This document shows positions 1-12,577 of a DNA stretch of 64,000 nt, piece by piece. The notes under the pieces were generated by a model. It made no database searches, was not told the DNA's origin, and saw only the letters and a program-made list of their open reading frames with translations. Every line of letters begins with the position of its first letter. Position 1 is the stretch's first letter. The position numbers and the translations under genes are program-made. Origin of the DNA: Paraescarpia echinospica (Eukaryota; Annelida; Polychaeta; Sabellida; Siboglinidae); the NCBI GenBank assembly GCA_020002185.1, contig JAHLWY010000265.1, positions 96,138 through 160,137 of the forward strand. The letters are read 5' to 3'.

Positions 1-390
1 GCATTTAGATGCATGTTAGTACGGGACCACATGCCAACATTCTAAATGTATTTGATCATTTTATTAGGATAATGTATGTACCTCATTCAGGCAAATTATT
101 TACAATAATAACCAACAATTATATGTAAATATATTTGGGAAAAGGCTCTGACATTTTAATTTTAAAAATCACTGACACTAAACCGATGATTATTGTTTAA
201 CACAACTACTATGGTAAATATGTACTCATAAGAGACACATATCTATGTACGATATAACATCCCGCATTACCTCATAAACACGTCTTCCACAAGGGTCGGA
301 TGTAATAAACAGCGAGGTCGTAATAAACATTGCAGTGTTGTTGTCATATAGCTGAGCTAACGGGCATAACTTACAATACAGAAGCAGGAA

Positions 391-472
391 GATTTGCACT
401 GCTTGACTTCTTGTTACATAATCTAACTGGTTCTGGAGACAAACATGATGAGAAGTATACAGTTTAGGAGAA
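391..472 (-). repeat. Single copy of the 83-bp unit expanded in the other arm
   Basis: The reverse complement of this stretch is one unit of the tandem array at 35,360-36,495. Here it occurs once, which suggests the array arose after the two arms separated. Confidence 0.7.
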
Positions 473-1489
473 AGCGGATGTCATAAAAACGATTTCTTAA
501 AAGGGTTGCAACATTTATGTGATTACAAACATGTATGATGATTTTCTTGGTTGGAAGTAGTACAGTAATTTTTTTTTTTATTACATAGATTTAAACATCC
601 CCTGCAGCACAAGAACATTAAGTCTTTCTAATATCATGCTTTATGTGTTTGAATTTTATTTATGCTGGATATCGTAATAAACAGCAAAACTGTGAACAAC
701 ATACATTGGTTCCTTAAAACAACGTTTCCAACATATTCATAGATTGAAGGTATACATGCCACAATTTCATGTATTTTCTGTAACACAAGAGTAAAAGAAA
801 GGTTCGAATGACATAAATAATAATTAAAATGAGTGGTGTAAAAAGTGGAAAATCGGAAAAGAAATACGTTTTTGGAAAACTCCTCATATTTGAGAGAGGA
901 TATTTATAAAACTATTGAACCGTTGAAGTAGATTGAGCTGGCATCTTACCGGATAACTTGACTGCGTTTCATCAGCACTTAAAAGATGGCTATACGGGAA
1001 TTTTTGTGACATCTATAGCATACAACAATCTGAAGTCACTTTTTACCAGTTTGCCAAAAAACACTTTTCATCATATATTCATACATTTACATATCCTAGC
1101 CTCACAAATTTCACGCCCCTCTTAGAGGACACACATATTTACATGATAGTGGAATTTTTATGTTAAAACCTGTATTATATTTTGATTTATTGCTGAAAAC
1201 ATGATAAATGGATCGTGGGTCCCCACATTTCCTTACTGCCCGTCAATGGCTGCTTGTTGAGCAGTGCCATACATCATTTCATTGATTATGATTGTCACAT
1301 TTTGACCAGATCTGGCACTAGCAATGCTTGAAATGAAAGCCTTTGAAAATCCGTCCCGCCGATTCAATTCACCAAAATGTTCAAGTTATCGGCCTGACAC
1401 CGCAGGTTCACATAAGCCATCGGTTTATTGCGGCGGACACGGCTATGTTACATCCGATGGATAGTTCGTTAGGCAACCAGCCCAGCTGG

Positions 1490-1625
1490 TTCCAACAAAT
1501 GTTTTCAGGCGTATCTGTTAACATGGTGTTACGTTTTGCTTATTACAGTTTGGAACCAAACAGTGCTAATATATACGACGGGAGACATTTGTTGGAACTA
1601 GCGCTGCAGCGTGACTTCACACTTC
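1490..1625. repeat. Collapsed near-palindrome
   Basis: Two diverged inverted copies of a GGTTCCAACAAATG-containing segment meet here almost head to head. In the other arm the corresponding copies (31,180-31,620 and 32,225-32,670) are separated by about 600 bp. This looks like a deletion of the foldback centre. The ORF spanning 1,343-1,729 therefore reads across a deletion and is not a credible protein. Confidence 0.5.
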
Positions 1626-2143
1626 GGTGCTCTATGGGAAGACCTACGAACGCCAAGACTAAACATCAGTGGCATCACCACCAGCAGTACAGTTTTCCAA
1701 AAAGTCAGACTCAACGCCATTTTTCATAGTTTTGCCGCGTACTTTTAACAAAATTTTCCTGTGTTTGGAAGTTGTGTAGGTTGTAGGTCAGAGTCAGGCA
1801 TGCTTTTTGTTCTTTTTCTACAATTAAATACGCCTAATTCCAAATTTCACTGGTGACAAAAGTGTATTTCGTAACGTAACCAACAACGGCAAGATGAAGG
1901 GCACGAAGTTTGGAGGTGTCACCTAGCGAATAAACCTGGAAACACCTAAATTAAGTGGCAAATGATAGTTTGAACAATCAGTACATACATTTGGAACAAC
2001 ATTTATTATTATTATAGGCTAGTTTGATAATTAATAATATTATTTTGATAATTTGCACTTTATTATAATAGTGTGCTTACATACTTGTCTGTACAATTTT
2101 CAAGGCATAATTTATTTTATTTTATTTATGTATATATATATTC

Positions 2144-2348
2144 GTCTATCATTTGAATTTCAAATGAAAGTACACAATATATTAAACAGTAATAATTTTA
2201 ATATGAACTATATGTACACTAACATAACATAACTTTGCATTTCATACATTATATATGTATATCATATAATATATATATATACATACATATTATATATATA
2301 TATATGTATATACATATATACATATTATAGATATATATATATTATATT

Positions 2349-2399
<51 letters not shown>

Positions 2400-2514
2400 A
2401 TATATATAATGTACGAAATGCCAAATTATGTTATATTAGTGTACATATAGTTCATATTAAAATTATTACTGTTTAATATATTGTCTACTTTCATCTGAAA
2501 TTCAAATGATAGAC
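2144..2514. mobile_element. MITE-like palindrome, copy in left arm
   Basis: Inverted terminal sequences of about 90 bp begin GTCTATCATTTGAATTTC and end in the complement GATAGAC. The centre is filled by a TA-rich microsatellite (about 2,245-2,410). The same palindrome, 176 bp without the microsatellite, lies at the equivalent place in the other arm (30,425-30,600). It was therefore present before the arms duplicated or is an integral part of the repeat. It has no coding capacity. Confidence 0.6.
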
Positions 2515-2912
2515 ACTATCTTGTGTGATTAAAGAATGTGGAAAATGGAGATGTCTCTCTGTGGTTTGTAAATTAGTTAGGCAAGTTCATATTCAGCAGG
2601 GTATGTTAAAAATTGATCTGGGCCAGTTCCAAACAAAAATCTGGGCACGTATTTTTTTGCTAATTTCAGACACTAACGTGTTGGTTAAAGAATCTTCAAA
2701 AGGGACGTACGCTGTCTTTACATGTGGCAATCTTCACGAGATTGTGATAAATAACCCAGTCGTACAGATCTCTTTCCACAAATTAATTGATGACAACTAC
2801 TTTTATTCAATATGTGAACTATCCTTTGTATATCTACACAGAATGGTCCATATGTATACACAACTGCATTGTATCACTGCTAAGGAAGTTGTCATTGCAT
2901 CTTGTTACTTAC

Positions 2913-3020
2913 TTCCACTGATGATTTGTCTTGGTGAAGGCGAGTCCGGTTCCAAAGCGAGTATATGTGTGTTTTGAACAACGAGCAGAGTTCCATGTCT
3001 GAGCCTGCGGACAGCAGCAG
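2913..3020 (-). CDS. Candidate exon, unknown protein (left-arm copy)
   Basis: On the minus strand a pyrimidine-rich tract and CAG precede 108 open bases (phase 1 in and out) that end at a GTAAGT donor. The copy in the other arm (29,925-30,026, plus strand) keeps both splice signals and the open frame. It differs by six bases, an exact two codons. The shared peptide core is GTLLVVQ...EPDS...IISG. No domain is recognised. Frame retention in both copies suggests past coding function, but two copies are weak evidence. Confidence 0.35.
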
Positions 3021-3170
3021 CTGATACAGAAAGAAACAACAGTTATAGTTCTAAGAATTGATTATCAGTTTGAGGCTTAATAAACATAACCTTCTGGGGT
3101 GTCCAGGGTGGGGCCAATTAATTGTACTCGGACAGGTGTTGTTAAAGTATTCTCAGTGCATGGGCATATA

Positions 3171-3174
<4 letters not shown>

Positions 3175-3216
<42 letters not shown>

Positions 3217-3283
3217 TGTGAGAGAGATGGACAGACAGAGAGAACAAGACACAGAGAGTGAGATAGTGAGTGTGTGTGTGTTT

Positions 3284-3347
<64 letters not shown>
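3175..3347. repeat. GA microsatellite
   Basis: Two long (GA)n runs are separated by about 70 bp of GA/CA-rich sequence. ORFs read through it encode only Arg-Glu or Ser-Leu dipeptides and are not genes. Confidence 0.95.
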
Positions 3348-3349
<2 letters not shown>

Positions 3350-4112
3350 CGAAGCAGACTGTCAGACACAGACAGCAGGCAGACTTACGTACATACACGG
3401 ACAAGGTGACACGACTGTTCTATGTCCCACTAACTGGTCTAGATAATTTATATATGCAAAATGGCAACAATTAAACAAATTCTGAAATAAAACTTAGAAC
3501 ATGTGAACGCACTTGTGGAGACTCTATTGACCGACCTCCTCGTATGAATACGGCGCTTTCAAAAAGGTCTAATGACTTCGCTGTCACCGTCTCAGTTCCC
3601 TGGGCCATGGCGAGTTCTGCCAATCCCACTAACGGAAACTTGTCACTCTACACTTCATTTGGGGCAAACGTTCTCCGCACAGCTATATTTTAACTGTCAT
3701 TTAGGCCAGGCTAGCCTGTTACTTTTAATAATTTCTTCATTAATATTTTATTGTTATATTTATTAATTAATTATTATTATTTGTATGTTTGCATTGATAC
3801 TTTTAGCTGAGGTATGTTTAGTACATTTGTTTTTTATTTAATGCAGTTCTAGTCTTTTTATACTTTTAATTCTTTTATCTACATTTTAGTAGCTATTGGT
3901 TGTCAATACCATTGACAAAATCCTACTCTGGGTATGAGTGTATAAATAAAGTATATTAAGGAAAACATGTATGTCCGTTTGAACTTCATCATTGCGTGGT
4001 GACATAACTGAATTGGTATCCATTCAGCTTTACCAATATTTGATCATATTATGAGCAGGACATGGACATATTATACTTACCATAGTTCGGTCAGAACAAG
4101 CTCATTTCAGTT
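3348..4112. other. No gene seen
   Basis: A/T-rich unique-looking sequence. The end near 3,930-3,960 (TGGGTATGAGTGTATAAATAAAG) resembles the 3' tail of a short retroposon, but no body is recognised. Confidence 0.4.
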
Positions 4113-4421
4113 ATGGGAATGGGAGGACCGGAAGTGACAGCTGTCGCAAGCACACGTTACCATGGGGCCATCTGCGCTACTGTCACCAACTCTTCCGAGC
4201 CAGATCCCATCGTTGCTGCGGCAGACGCCATTGCGACAACAGTCATGACAAAACTGGAAGCGTCAGGATGTTTGCTGCGAGCCTCAGCACACGCCAGCGG
4301 AGTGGAACTTTCACTGGACGGTGAGGTTGCTCAGCCAGTCGAAGAAATATACTCGTTTCAGCCATTAGAGTCAGTGAGTGATAGGGCCGATGACGTTATG
4401 CAACTGCTGGGGGGGGGGTGA
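4113..4421 (+). CDS. Uncharacterised 102-codon ORF upstream of DIRS-like RT
   Basis: An ATG-started open frame with normal amino-acid variety (Ala, Val, Ser and Glu rich, no low complexity until a terminal glycine run over a poly-G tract). It is GC-richer than its surroundings and lies about 440 bp upstream of the DIRS-like reverse transcriptase on the same strand. It could be part of that element's gag-like ORF or a stray exon. No domain, signal peptide or membrane segment is visible. The function is unknown. Confidence 0.3.
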   Translation: MGMGGPEVTAVASTRYHGAICATVTNSSEPDPIVAAADAIATTVMTKLEASGCLLRASAHASGVELSLDGEVAQPVEEIYSFQPLESVSDRADDVMQLLGGG

Positions 4422-4860
4422 TTTTCTACCCCAGTCAACAAATTACAATGTCATATACCGACCACAGGGGGCAATCTTCCTAATGAAATAAAGCAAGAGA
4501 TTAGGAAGTGATACTTCAATAACCTCCACATGTTGCAAAACGATCGAAATCTAGAGGTGTACCAAGGCCAGCGATTATCGCCGGAAATTACTAATATTGG
4601 ATCCCCGCAGGCATGGACCATGGCAAAAGCCGGTTCCAGTAAAACAGTTACGTCATATAGCCAGTGATTATGTCCATTCACCTTTCTCACGTTTCCAATC
4701 ATCCCCCTTGATTTAACACCTAACCATGACACTGGTAAATTCAGACTGAGTCATGATTGATCCTTCCCACGAAGTCTATACATCTAAAGTAGTCACTACT
4801 GTTTAATATGAAACCCAAAACAGTGTTTTTGAACTTGTGCAATAATGTGGACAATGTTGT

Positions 4861-5560
4861 CTCATGGCTAAGGTTGACATTAAATATGCGTTCTGGTTAA
4901 TATCAGTTAAACCTCAAGATTACCATCTGTTGGACAAGACCTGGAACGAGCAATTCTATCATGACAACGTTCTGCCAGTGGGTTCTGCGATTAGCTATCA
5001 TACATTCGAGCGTTTCAGTTGAGCAGTGCAGTGGATGTTACAGCAACACTTTGCTGTTAGGAATGTTACGCATTTGCTCGAAGATTTCATATTTGTGAAT
5101 GGAAATGAATCGGGCTGTCTCCATTACCTTCTGTCTTTTCAGTAGATGTCTGTGAATCTAGGTGTCCCTCTCAACAAGGAAAAGAGATATCTGCGCTCGA
5201 CATGCCACACTATGTATGGCATTGAGATTGACTCAGGTTACCGTCGAACAAGGTAGCAAAGCAACTACGTAAGTGAATCGTCTAGCGAGGCGTCGTACAG
5301 TCACTTTGCGGGACATACAATCGCTCGTAGGTCTTCTACAATTTTGCTCTCTCGCCGTTTCGTGCGTAAGAAATTTTTTTAGACATCAAAGCGTGCAGCA
5401 AGGTGGCTAGATGTCGAACCAACAGTAATGCCACAGTCACTGAGGCCCAACTTACTGCTAGATTTGAACGCAATGTGACTAGATGTAGTTCTCCATACAT
5501 GTATCAATGTTGTGAGTGGGATATTGTGTGGTAACAATGGTATTCCCCCTAGCATGCTCA
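4861..5560 (+). pseudogene. DIRS-like retrotransposon reverse transcriptase relic
   Basis: Reading from 4,861 in one frame gives a block of the reverse transcriptase used by tyrosine-recombinase (DIRS-type) retrotransposons: KVDIKYAFWLI, then LPVGSA...FERFS, the active-site region LLEDFIFV, LGVPLNKEK and YGIEID. In-frame stops fall at 5,020, 5,143 and 5,254. After a frame change, RRTVTLRDIQSLVGLLQFC (5,291 on) matches the connection/RNase H side of the same family. The usual Asp-Asp of the active site reads Glu-Asp. No tyrosine recombinase or terminal repeats are seen. The family assignment rests on remembered motif order, with no search. Confidence 0.72.
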
Positions 5561-6049
5561 CCCGGTCCTGAGTGTCAGGATTGTGAGCTTGATTATAGAT
5601 CGCACATTACTCATATATTGTGTTTTTTTCGTTAGTTCTGCATATATTCATCGCTATTTTATGATTTATAAGTCAAAATATTGAGTGGTAGCAATGGCAT
5701 TCCTCCCTGGCATGCTCAGCCGGTGCTTGTTGACTAACTCCTATGATGAGAAAATTAGTTACATGGATCTAGCATCAAATAGTTGGCTACCATCAGTTGG
5801 ATCTGTCAAGGAACAGTGCCTGTGGTGGTTTGATCCTCACATTTGAAGCATATAAACAGCAATATTTTAATTATGTTGTTATAAAGCATATATCGAGTTA
5901 TATGATTTCTGGTTAGCACGATGTGATACGGCAATAAAATGTCCCCTTTTTCGAACTTTAAAACTGTTTTCATGTGTTGGTATTCTTACATCAAACAAGC
6001 TGCGGCAACACATAGGTACACAGTTAACTCGCTCTCTAGTATGATACAT

Positions 6050-6280
6050 AAATACATACAGACATACTTACATACATACATACATGCATGCATGCATGTA
6101 TGTATACATACATACATGCGTGCATACGTGCGTAAATGCGAACGTGCGTATACGTGAGTACGTTCGTACACGTGTTCACACGTACGCACGTACACAAGTA
6201 TACATATGCTCTCACACGCACACGCACACGCACACTCACACGCACACATAAGTATGCACACACGCACGCACACATACCCA
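6050..6280. repeat. Degenerate CATA/CACG simple repeat
   Basis: Runs of CATA, CATG and CACACG shading into each other. Copy B has the shorter counterpart at 9,420-9,600. Confidence 0.85.
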
Positions 6281-6365
6281 CTTAGTCAATGTGATTGACA
6301 CTGCGTGACTATAAATAAAAGAACGTGGTGTCCCAGTCGCGGTGATACGCATCGTTCATAATTTA

Positions 6366-6575
<210 letters not shown>

Positions 6576-6779
6576 GTGTATATATATACATCTATATCGT
6601 CTAACTTAAATTTATCACCTCTTCTTCAAATTCCTTTTGTAGATACTTTATTAAAATTTAGTTATTACTGTGCATCATTCTGACTGAATACAAACTGGCC
6701 GTATTGAGATTATAGTAATATAGGGTGTTTCACCACAAGATTTGTTATCTTTCTATCTCGCCTGTTCTGGAAGACATAC

Positions 6780-7010
6780 AGCAAGATTGAAATTCATGCG
6801 TGGAGCATATTCTTTTAAATGTATCCACCATTATATAAAATGCTACATCGCAGTTATACCACTGCTGAACTGAGACAGTGTGGCGTTATCGAATTTACTT
6901 ATTCTTTGAAACTGCAGGAAATATTTTCAAGCCTGGTTTTAGTAAATGTTCTAACTACAGTGCCGCCCCGCTTCACTACACATATGCAGTGTTAACTCAC
7001 CTGATCCGGC
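6780..7010 (-). repeat. Diverged duplicate of 7,950-8,180, with orphan splice donor
   Basis: Parallels 7,950-8,180, including the boundary GTTAACTCACCT, the reverse complement of an AGGTGAGTTAAC splice donor. In the other copy a signal-peptide exon follows on the minus strand. Here the exon side is replaced at 7,010 by a CA microsatellite, leaving only the donor. Confidence 0.55.
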
Positions 7011-7195
7011 GGCACACACACACACTCTTTATCACACACACTCTCACAGACATGTACACACACACACACTCACACACACATACACATACTGACACACACA
7101 TACAGACACGCACTCACACACTCACATAAAAACACACTTATTCACACATATAAAACACTCACACATACTGACACATACTGACATTCATAAACACA

Positions 7196-7288
<93 letters not shown>

Positions 7289-7359
7289 ACACACTCATAC
7301 TCAAACACACATACACTCACACATACTCTCTCTATCACACACGCGCTCATGCACGCTAG

Positions 7360-7402
<43 letters not shown>
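7010..7402. repeat. CA microsatellite block
   Basis: Interrupted and pure (CA)n, with the longest pure run about 7,196-7,282. All ORFs here are His-Thr or Val-Cys dipeptides. Confidence 0.95.
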
Positions 7403-7405
<3 letters not shown>

Positions 7406-8168
7406 CGCATACTATACATATATACATATATACGTATATATGGACACATACACGCTCACACGCATACACGCTCACGTACATACTCACGCACATACACCAT
7501 ACACACACACACACTCACATTCATACACATTCAGTGACTATGTGGGACTATAAATATTATATTTTGTAGTAGATTGGTTTAATTGTTGTGACGGTGTCAC
7601 ACTTCGTTGCCTGTATGACTGAACACGCAACGTTAAGAAGAGTAGGCCTACCCTATTATTCGATCTTTATATATATAATCCCACTTGTTCTAGTTCTGTG
7701 GCAGCTTCCTTCAGTTTGTGCATCTGGATTGCTCTATGGATACTTTCTTATATTTGAATATTATTAATTTTATGTAGAACTATTTCTGAGTCAAAAAAAT
7801 TGCTAATGGAATCGAATATATTAGTAGCTGTCTACACAAAGTCAACATAATTATTAGATTATGGTACAGGGTTATACATCAACGTATGTCTGATCAAAAT
7901 CGTGTTCACTTCTACTCTGGCAGAAGTATGTATGCCATCACAATCTTGTGTTTTCAGGGAAGCATTCAGCCATACTACAATTCTGCACGAATATTATTCA
8001 TTTAAACACATCCACCATTACATATTGCCATGTACACAGTTATACAACTGAGTGGAAAAAACGAATTTACCCTTTTTTCGAGACAGCAGCAAGCATCTTA
8101 CAGCCCGGTGTTTGTGTTCTATCTACTACACCACGGCACTCCACTATACTTGCGCAGTGTTAACTCAC

Positions 8169-8306
8169 CTTGTCCGTTGACGTCGCCTGTCGTGGTGCCG
8201 AGGGCCAGAAGTACGGCCGGCAGCAGAAATATTGTTGACAAATAAGACCGAGCAAACGACAGCCTCCACGTGGAGGCGAACGTCATCCTCCCCGTCTTCT
8301 CGCACA
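8169..8306 (-). CDS. First exon encoding a probable signal peptide
   Basis: On the minus strand, ATG at 8,306 opens a frame of about 46 codons ending at the splice donor AAG|GTGAGT (exon end 8,169). The product has a basic N-terminal part followed by a hydrophobic stretch (STIFLLPAVLLALG) and small residues, which is what an export signal looks like. A second in-frame ATG (residue 8, MTFAS) could be the real start. Downstream exons would lie at lower coordinates, but none is identified. A related but exon-less copy lies at 6,780-7,010. The mature protein is unknown. Confidence 0.45.
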
Positions 8307-9611
8307 TAATCACAACACTATTCTTTGTCAAGGGTAGGCAACTTTACATCGTTGAGACGGATAGTGGATGTGATACAAGAACGAACCGTCCCATTAACTA
8401 CAAATGTGTTTATGACAGACACACAACATACTCACTTGTGTGTTATCACAGACACTGCGATGTTGTTTTTCATCATAGCAACGAGAATTGCGCCAATTGC
8501 GAATATTGACAATCAATAATACCACCGCGTCACACGAAGGGTTGTTGCTTATCGGGATTAGTGAGTTAAAGCGTGTTGTCACACGTTTGTTCATATGATG
8601 GCGTGATATGGTTTGTCATCAATTGAAAGGAAACTACGTAAGTGAATCGTCTAGCGAGGCGTCGTACAGTCACTTTGCGGGACATAAAATCGCTCATAGG
8701 TCTTCTACAATTTTGCTCTCTCGCCATTTCGTGCGTAAGATAATTTTCTAGACATCAAAGCGTGCAGCAAGGTGGCTAGATGCCGAACCAACAGTAATGT
8801 CACAGTCACTGAGGACCAACTTACTGCTAGATTTGAACGCAATGTGACTAGATATAGTTCTCCATACATGTATCAATGTTGTGAGTGGGATATTGTGTGG
8901 TAACAATAGTATTCCCCCTAGCATGCTCACCCGGTCCTGAGTGTCAGGATTGTGAGCTTGATTATAGATCGCACATTACTCATATATTGTGTTTTTTCGT
9001 TAGTTCTGCATATATTCATCACTATTTTATGATTTATAAGTCAAAATATTGTGTGGTAGCAATGGCATTCCTCCCTGGCATGCTCAGCCGGTGCTTGTTG
9101 ACTATCTCCTATAATTGGTGATGAGAAAATTAGTTACATGGATCTAGCATCAAATAGTTGGCTACCATCAGTTGGATCTGTCAAGGAATAGTGCCTGTGG
9201 TGGTTTGGTCCTTACATTTGAAGCATATAAACAGCAATATTTTAATTATGTTGTTATAAAGCATATATCGAGTTATATGATTTCTGGTTAGCACGATGTG
9301 ATACGGCAATAAAATGTCCCCTTTTTCGAACTTTAAAACTGTTGTCATGTGTTGGTATTCTTACATCAAACAAGCTGCGGCCACACATAGGTACACAGTT
9401 AACTCGCTCTCTAGTATGATACATAAATACATACAGACATACATACATACATACATGCGTGCGTACATGCGTAAATGCGTACGTGCGTACCTGCGTACGT
9501 TCGTTCATGTGTATATACGTACGCACGTACACACGTATATATATGCTCTCATACGCACACGCACACATGAGTATGCACACACGCACGAACGCACACATAC
9601 CCACTTAGTCA

Positions 9612-9661
9612 ATGTGATTGACACTGCGTGACTATAAATAATAGTCACGCAGTGTCAATCA

Positions 9662-9664
<3 letters not shown>
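9612..9664. repeat. Perfect 24-bp inverted repeat with 5-base loop
   Basis: The arms 9,612-9,635 and 9,641-9,664 are exact reverse complements around the loop AAATA. Copy A has only the left arm, followed by unrelated sequence (6,290-6,360), so the second arm is new in copy B. Confidence 0.9.
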
Positions 9665-9732
<68 letters not shown>

Positions 9733-9837
9733 ATCTCTATCTCTTTCTCTTTCTCTATCTCTCTCTCTATCTCTATCTCTATCTCTCTCTTTCTCTCTCT
9801 CTCTCTATCTCTATCTCTCTCTATCTCTTTCTCTTTC

Positions 9838-9868
<31 letters not shown>

Positions 9869-9940
9869 TTCTCTCTCTTTCTCTCTCTTTCTCTCTCTTT
9901 CTCTCTCTTTCTCTCTCTTTCTCTCTCTTTCTCTCTCTGT
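9665..9940. repeat. CT microsatellite with CTAT and TTTC variants
   Basis: (CT)n interrupted by regular ATCT and TTTCTCTC units, starting directly at the edge of the 24-bp hairpin. Confidence 0.95.
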
Positions 9941-10122
9941 ATATATATATATACATATATATCGTCTGACTTAATTGTATCACCACTTCTTCAAATTCCT
10001 TTTGTAGATACTTTATTAAAATTTAGTTATTATTGTGCATCATTCTGTCTGAATACAAACTGGCCGTATTGAGATTATAGTAATAAAGGGTGTTTCACAC
10101 AACAAGATTTGTTATCTTTCAT

Positions 10123-10124
<2 letters not shown>

Positions 10125-10182
<58 letters not shown>

Positions 10183-10384
10183 TGAGTGTGTGAGTGTGTA
10201 CGTGTATGGGTGTTTGTCAATGTATCGCACTAAATGACATTGACGCGGTCCTCCGTCGAACACTCTTGGTATCATAAATTCATGACTTCCATTCTATTGT
10301 CTGACTCGAATAGGAACAAGGCTCAATCGCTGAATGCGACACGAAGTAATCGATATTCGCAAACAGTTCTAATTGTTGTCGGTC
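10125..10384 (-). repeat. Inverted repeat, left arm
   Basis: The reverse complement matches 10,802-11,080: a block containing the sequence around ATGATACCAAGAGTGTTCGAC, ending outward in a TG/CA microsatellite. This arm has about 20 extra bases near 10,335-10,355. The loop between the arms is about 420 bp. Confidence 0.85.
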
Positions 10385-10801
10385 GACAGAAACAACAGTA
10401 ACATGGATATGTTAAAGAAACATATATGTTAATGATAATATAACAGCCAAACTTCATTATAAAATGCACCACGATTTTATTGTATGGAATGACCTGTAGG
10501 AAAAAACAAGTTCGTATTACTAATTCATAAATCATTTAAACAATATTCAATGTATGAAAAGAAACGTTGTCTTGAAGAAAATATTCCCGTGATTCAAGCA
10601 ACTATCCAGCCTCAAAGAACAATTCAAGGACATGTCACTTTTCACCAATTTAATGCTAAGTGCACAGCACGCCTTAATCTAGAACGTCGATATTTGACTG
10701 GGTAACGTATGAACTTTACTTCCACGTTGTAAAACATGCTGCAGTCGGGAGCTACTGGCTCCAGACGATGACATCAGTAGTAGGGCAATATATGTATCTG
10801 G

Positions 10802-11127
<326 letters not shown>

Positions 11128-12240
11128 ATATATACTTTATATAACAGTTCGATTTATGTTTGTATGTGTACCCACATTTCCGTCAATTTTCCAAGTATCG
11201 GGCTGAAATTTGGCACGTGATGTAGAGGGTACCTTGAGGTGGTTCGTAGATTTATATATTTTCGAAATTCGTCCGGGGATGGATAACTTGGGGGCTCAAT
11301 ATTTTAAAAGGTTGTACCTATACCATAGTGAAGATAATTATGTCATCTACACATATGTCGCTGGATGTATTGAAGAAATCTTGAATCATTTTTAATTAGC
11401 ATATTATAAAAAATGAGTGTCATAAGTTATATTGGATAACTAAAAATACGACATATCTTCTGTATTCTAAAACAGTTTGTTCTCTGTTTGTTTGTGCACC
11501 TACATCTCCGATAGTTTTGCATGTATCGTATTGAAATTTCAATATAGCATCCGCCTTCTATCTCGTGCTGGTTACGTCAGTTAGACGGTTGAGCGTGTGC
11601 GATTTCAAGCAAAAGGTTGTCCAAACATATTGGTCAGAGAGCACTTAAAATGTATGAATACAGGTACGCTTGACAAAATTGGGATGGTTTTCAATCATTT
11701 ATTCAATCAGTCAGTCAGTTAGTCAGTCAGTCAATCAGTCAGCAAGCCAGCCAGCCAACAATTCACTCAACTAGACAGACAACCACGCAGTGTTGCATTC
11801 ACGTGAATCAATGGTTGCATAGTGATTACTCAAATATTGATGACAAACTACAACAACAAGTGACACACAGGGAATTGATTGACAGTCATACATACATAAA
11901 CGTTATGATATGCGTTGAAAGAAATAGATAGGTAAAGTGGCGCACTTTACATAATAATATGCGTATCAAAGAAATATGACCTTGCATAGTGACACATTGC
12001 TGACTGGCGAAGGTGATGAGTATTAAATTAGTCTCACGCGTTTTATCCGCGGAATTAAAACAATTGTGGGAAAGAAATATAATGTATATATGTATTTATG
12101 TATAATCACCGAAGCCTTCATATGCAGTAAATTACTTGACGGAAGTGATTGAGCGCGACCGGGATAGGCTAAATAGGATCCCACAGTATTGGTGTAATGC
12201 AGACCTGTTTGACACTGGTCATCGTGTTGGGATCCCATAC
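11128..12240. other. No gene; diverged interspersed repeat copies
   Basis: At 11,150-11,290 and again at 11,480-11,570 there is a diverged sequence with the phrase TGTTTGT..TG.ACCCACAT..., then GGGCTGAAATTTGGCA.GTGAT. Related copies occur at 58,270-58,370 and 58,430-58,510. The short CAGTCAGT run at 11,710-11,745 is simple repeat. Confidence 0.5.
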
Positions 12241-12445
12241 ATCCATGCATCAGTGTATTCAACCATCCACCCGAACGTCTGTCCGTCCGTCCGTTCCAAC
12301 CTACCAACCATCCACCCATTCGTACATCAATCCACCCACCCACCCAGCAAACCATACACACATCCATATATGCATATCGGGCTACATTATTCTTCCTTCC
12401 TCCGTTCGTCTCTCCATCCATTCATCTTTTCATCCATCCACCCCT
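12240..12445. repeat. CATCCACC-rich simple repeat
   Basis: Degenerate CATC/CACC/CGTC tract. The overlapping ORFs in both strands are artefacts. Confidence 0.8.
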
Positions 12446-12577
12446 TGGGCAAGGTCGTTTAGTCTACGTTGGCTCATTTCATTCAGCTGTATGAATTTGT
12501 ACCTGGCTATATACTGTGGTGAATATTTGGTTACGAACAGTTTTCGCGCATTAATTGAGGCGTGGCTGAATAATACC

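Larger units (their letters stand above)
1..3175 (-). repeat. Left arm of an inverted repeat family (copy at 29,765-36,900)
   Basis: Read on the reverse strand, this segment follows 29,765-36,900 almost end to end. Landmarks shared in inverted order include the sequences at 3,085-3,170 and 29,770-29,865, the palindrome at 2,144 and 30,425, the coding-like segment near 1,343-1,729, and the outer end near 1-330 matching 36,560-36,895. This arm lacks three things present in the other: a LINE insertion, the centre of a foldback, and thirteen of fourteen copies of an 83-bp repeat. It may continue left of the window. The family is not recognised. A decayed DNA transposon is possible, but no clear terminal repeat or target duplication was found. 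Confidence 0.75.
8629..10119 (+). repeat. Direct duplication, copy B
   Basis: Counterpart of 5,265-6,752. It begins in the DIRS-like coding tail (RRTVTLRDI motif at 8,660 on) and ends just before a TG microsatellite at 10,125. Confidence 0.85.

Noticed and set aside
1343..1729. 128-codon ORF in the left arm as a protein gene
   Set aside because: It reads across a deletion junction of a foldback; the right arm has the parts in opposite orientations.
3142..3409. Several overlapping ORFs of Arg-Glu or Ser-Leu dipeptides
   Set aside because: Pure translation of a GA/CT microsatellite in every frame.
6986..7537. Cys-Val and His-Thr ORFs resembling repeat proteins
   Set aside because: CA microsatellite read in different frames; no unique sequence.
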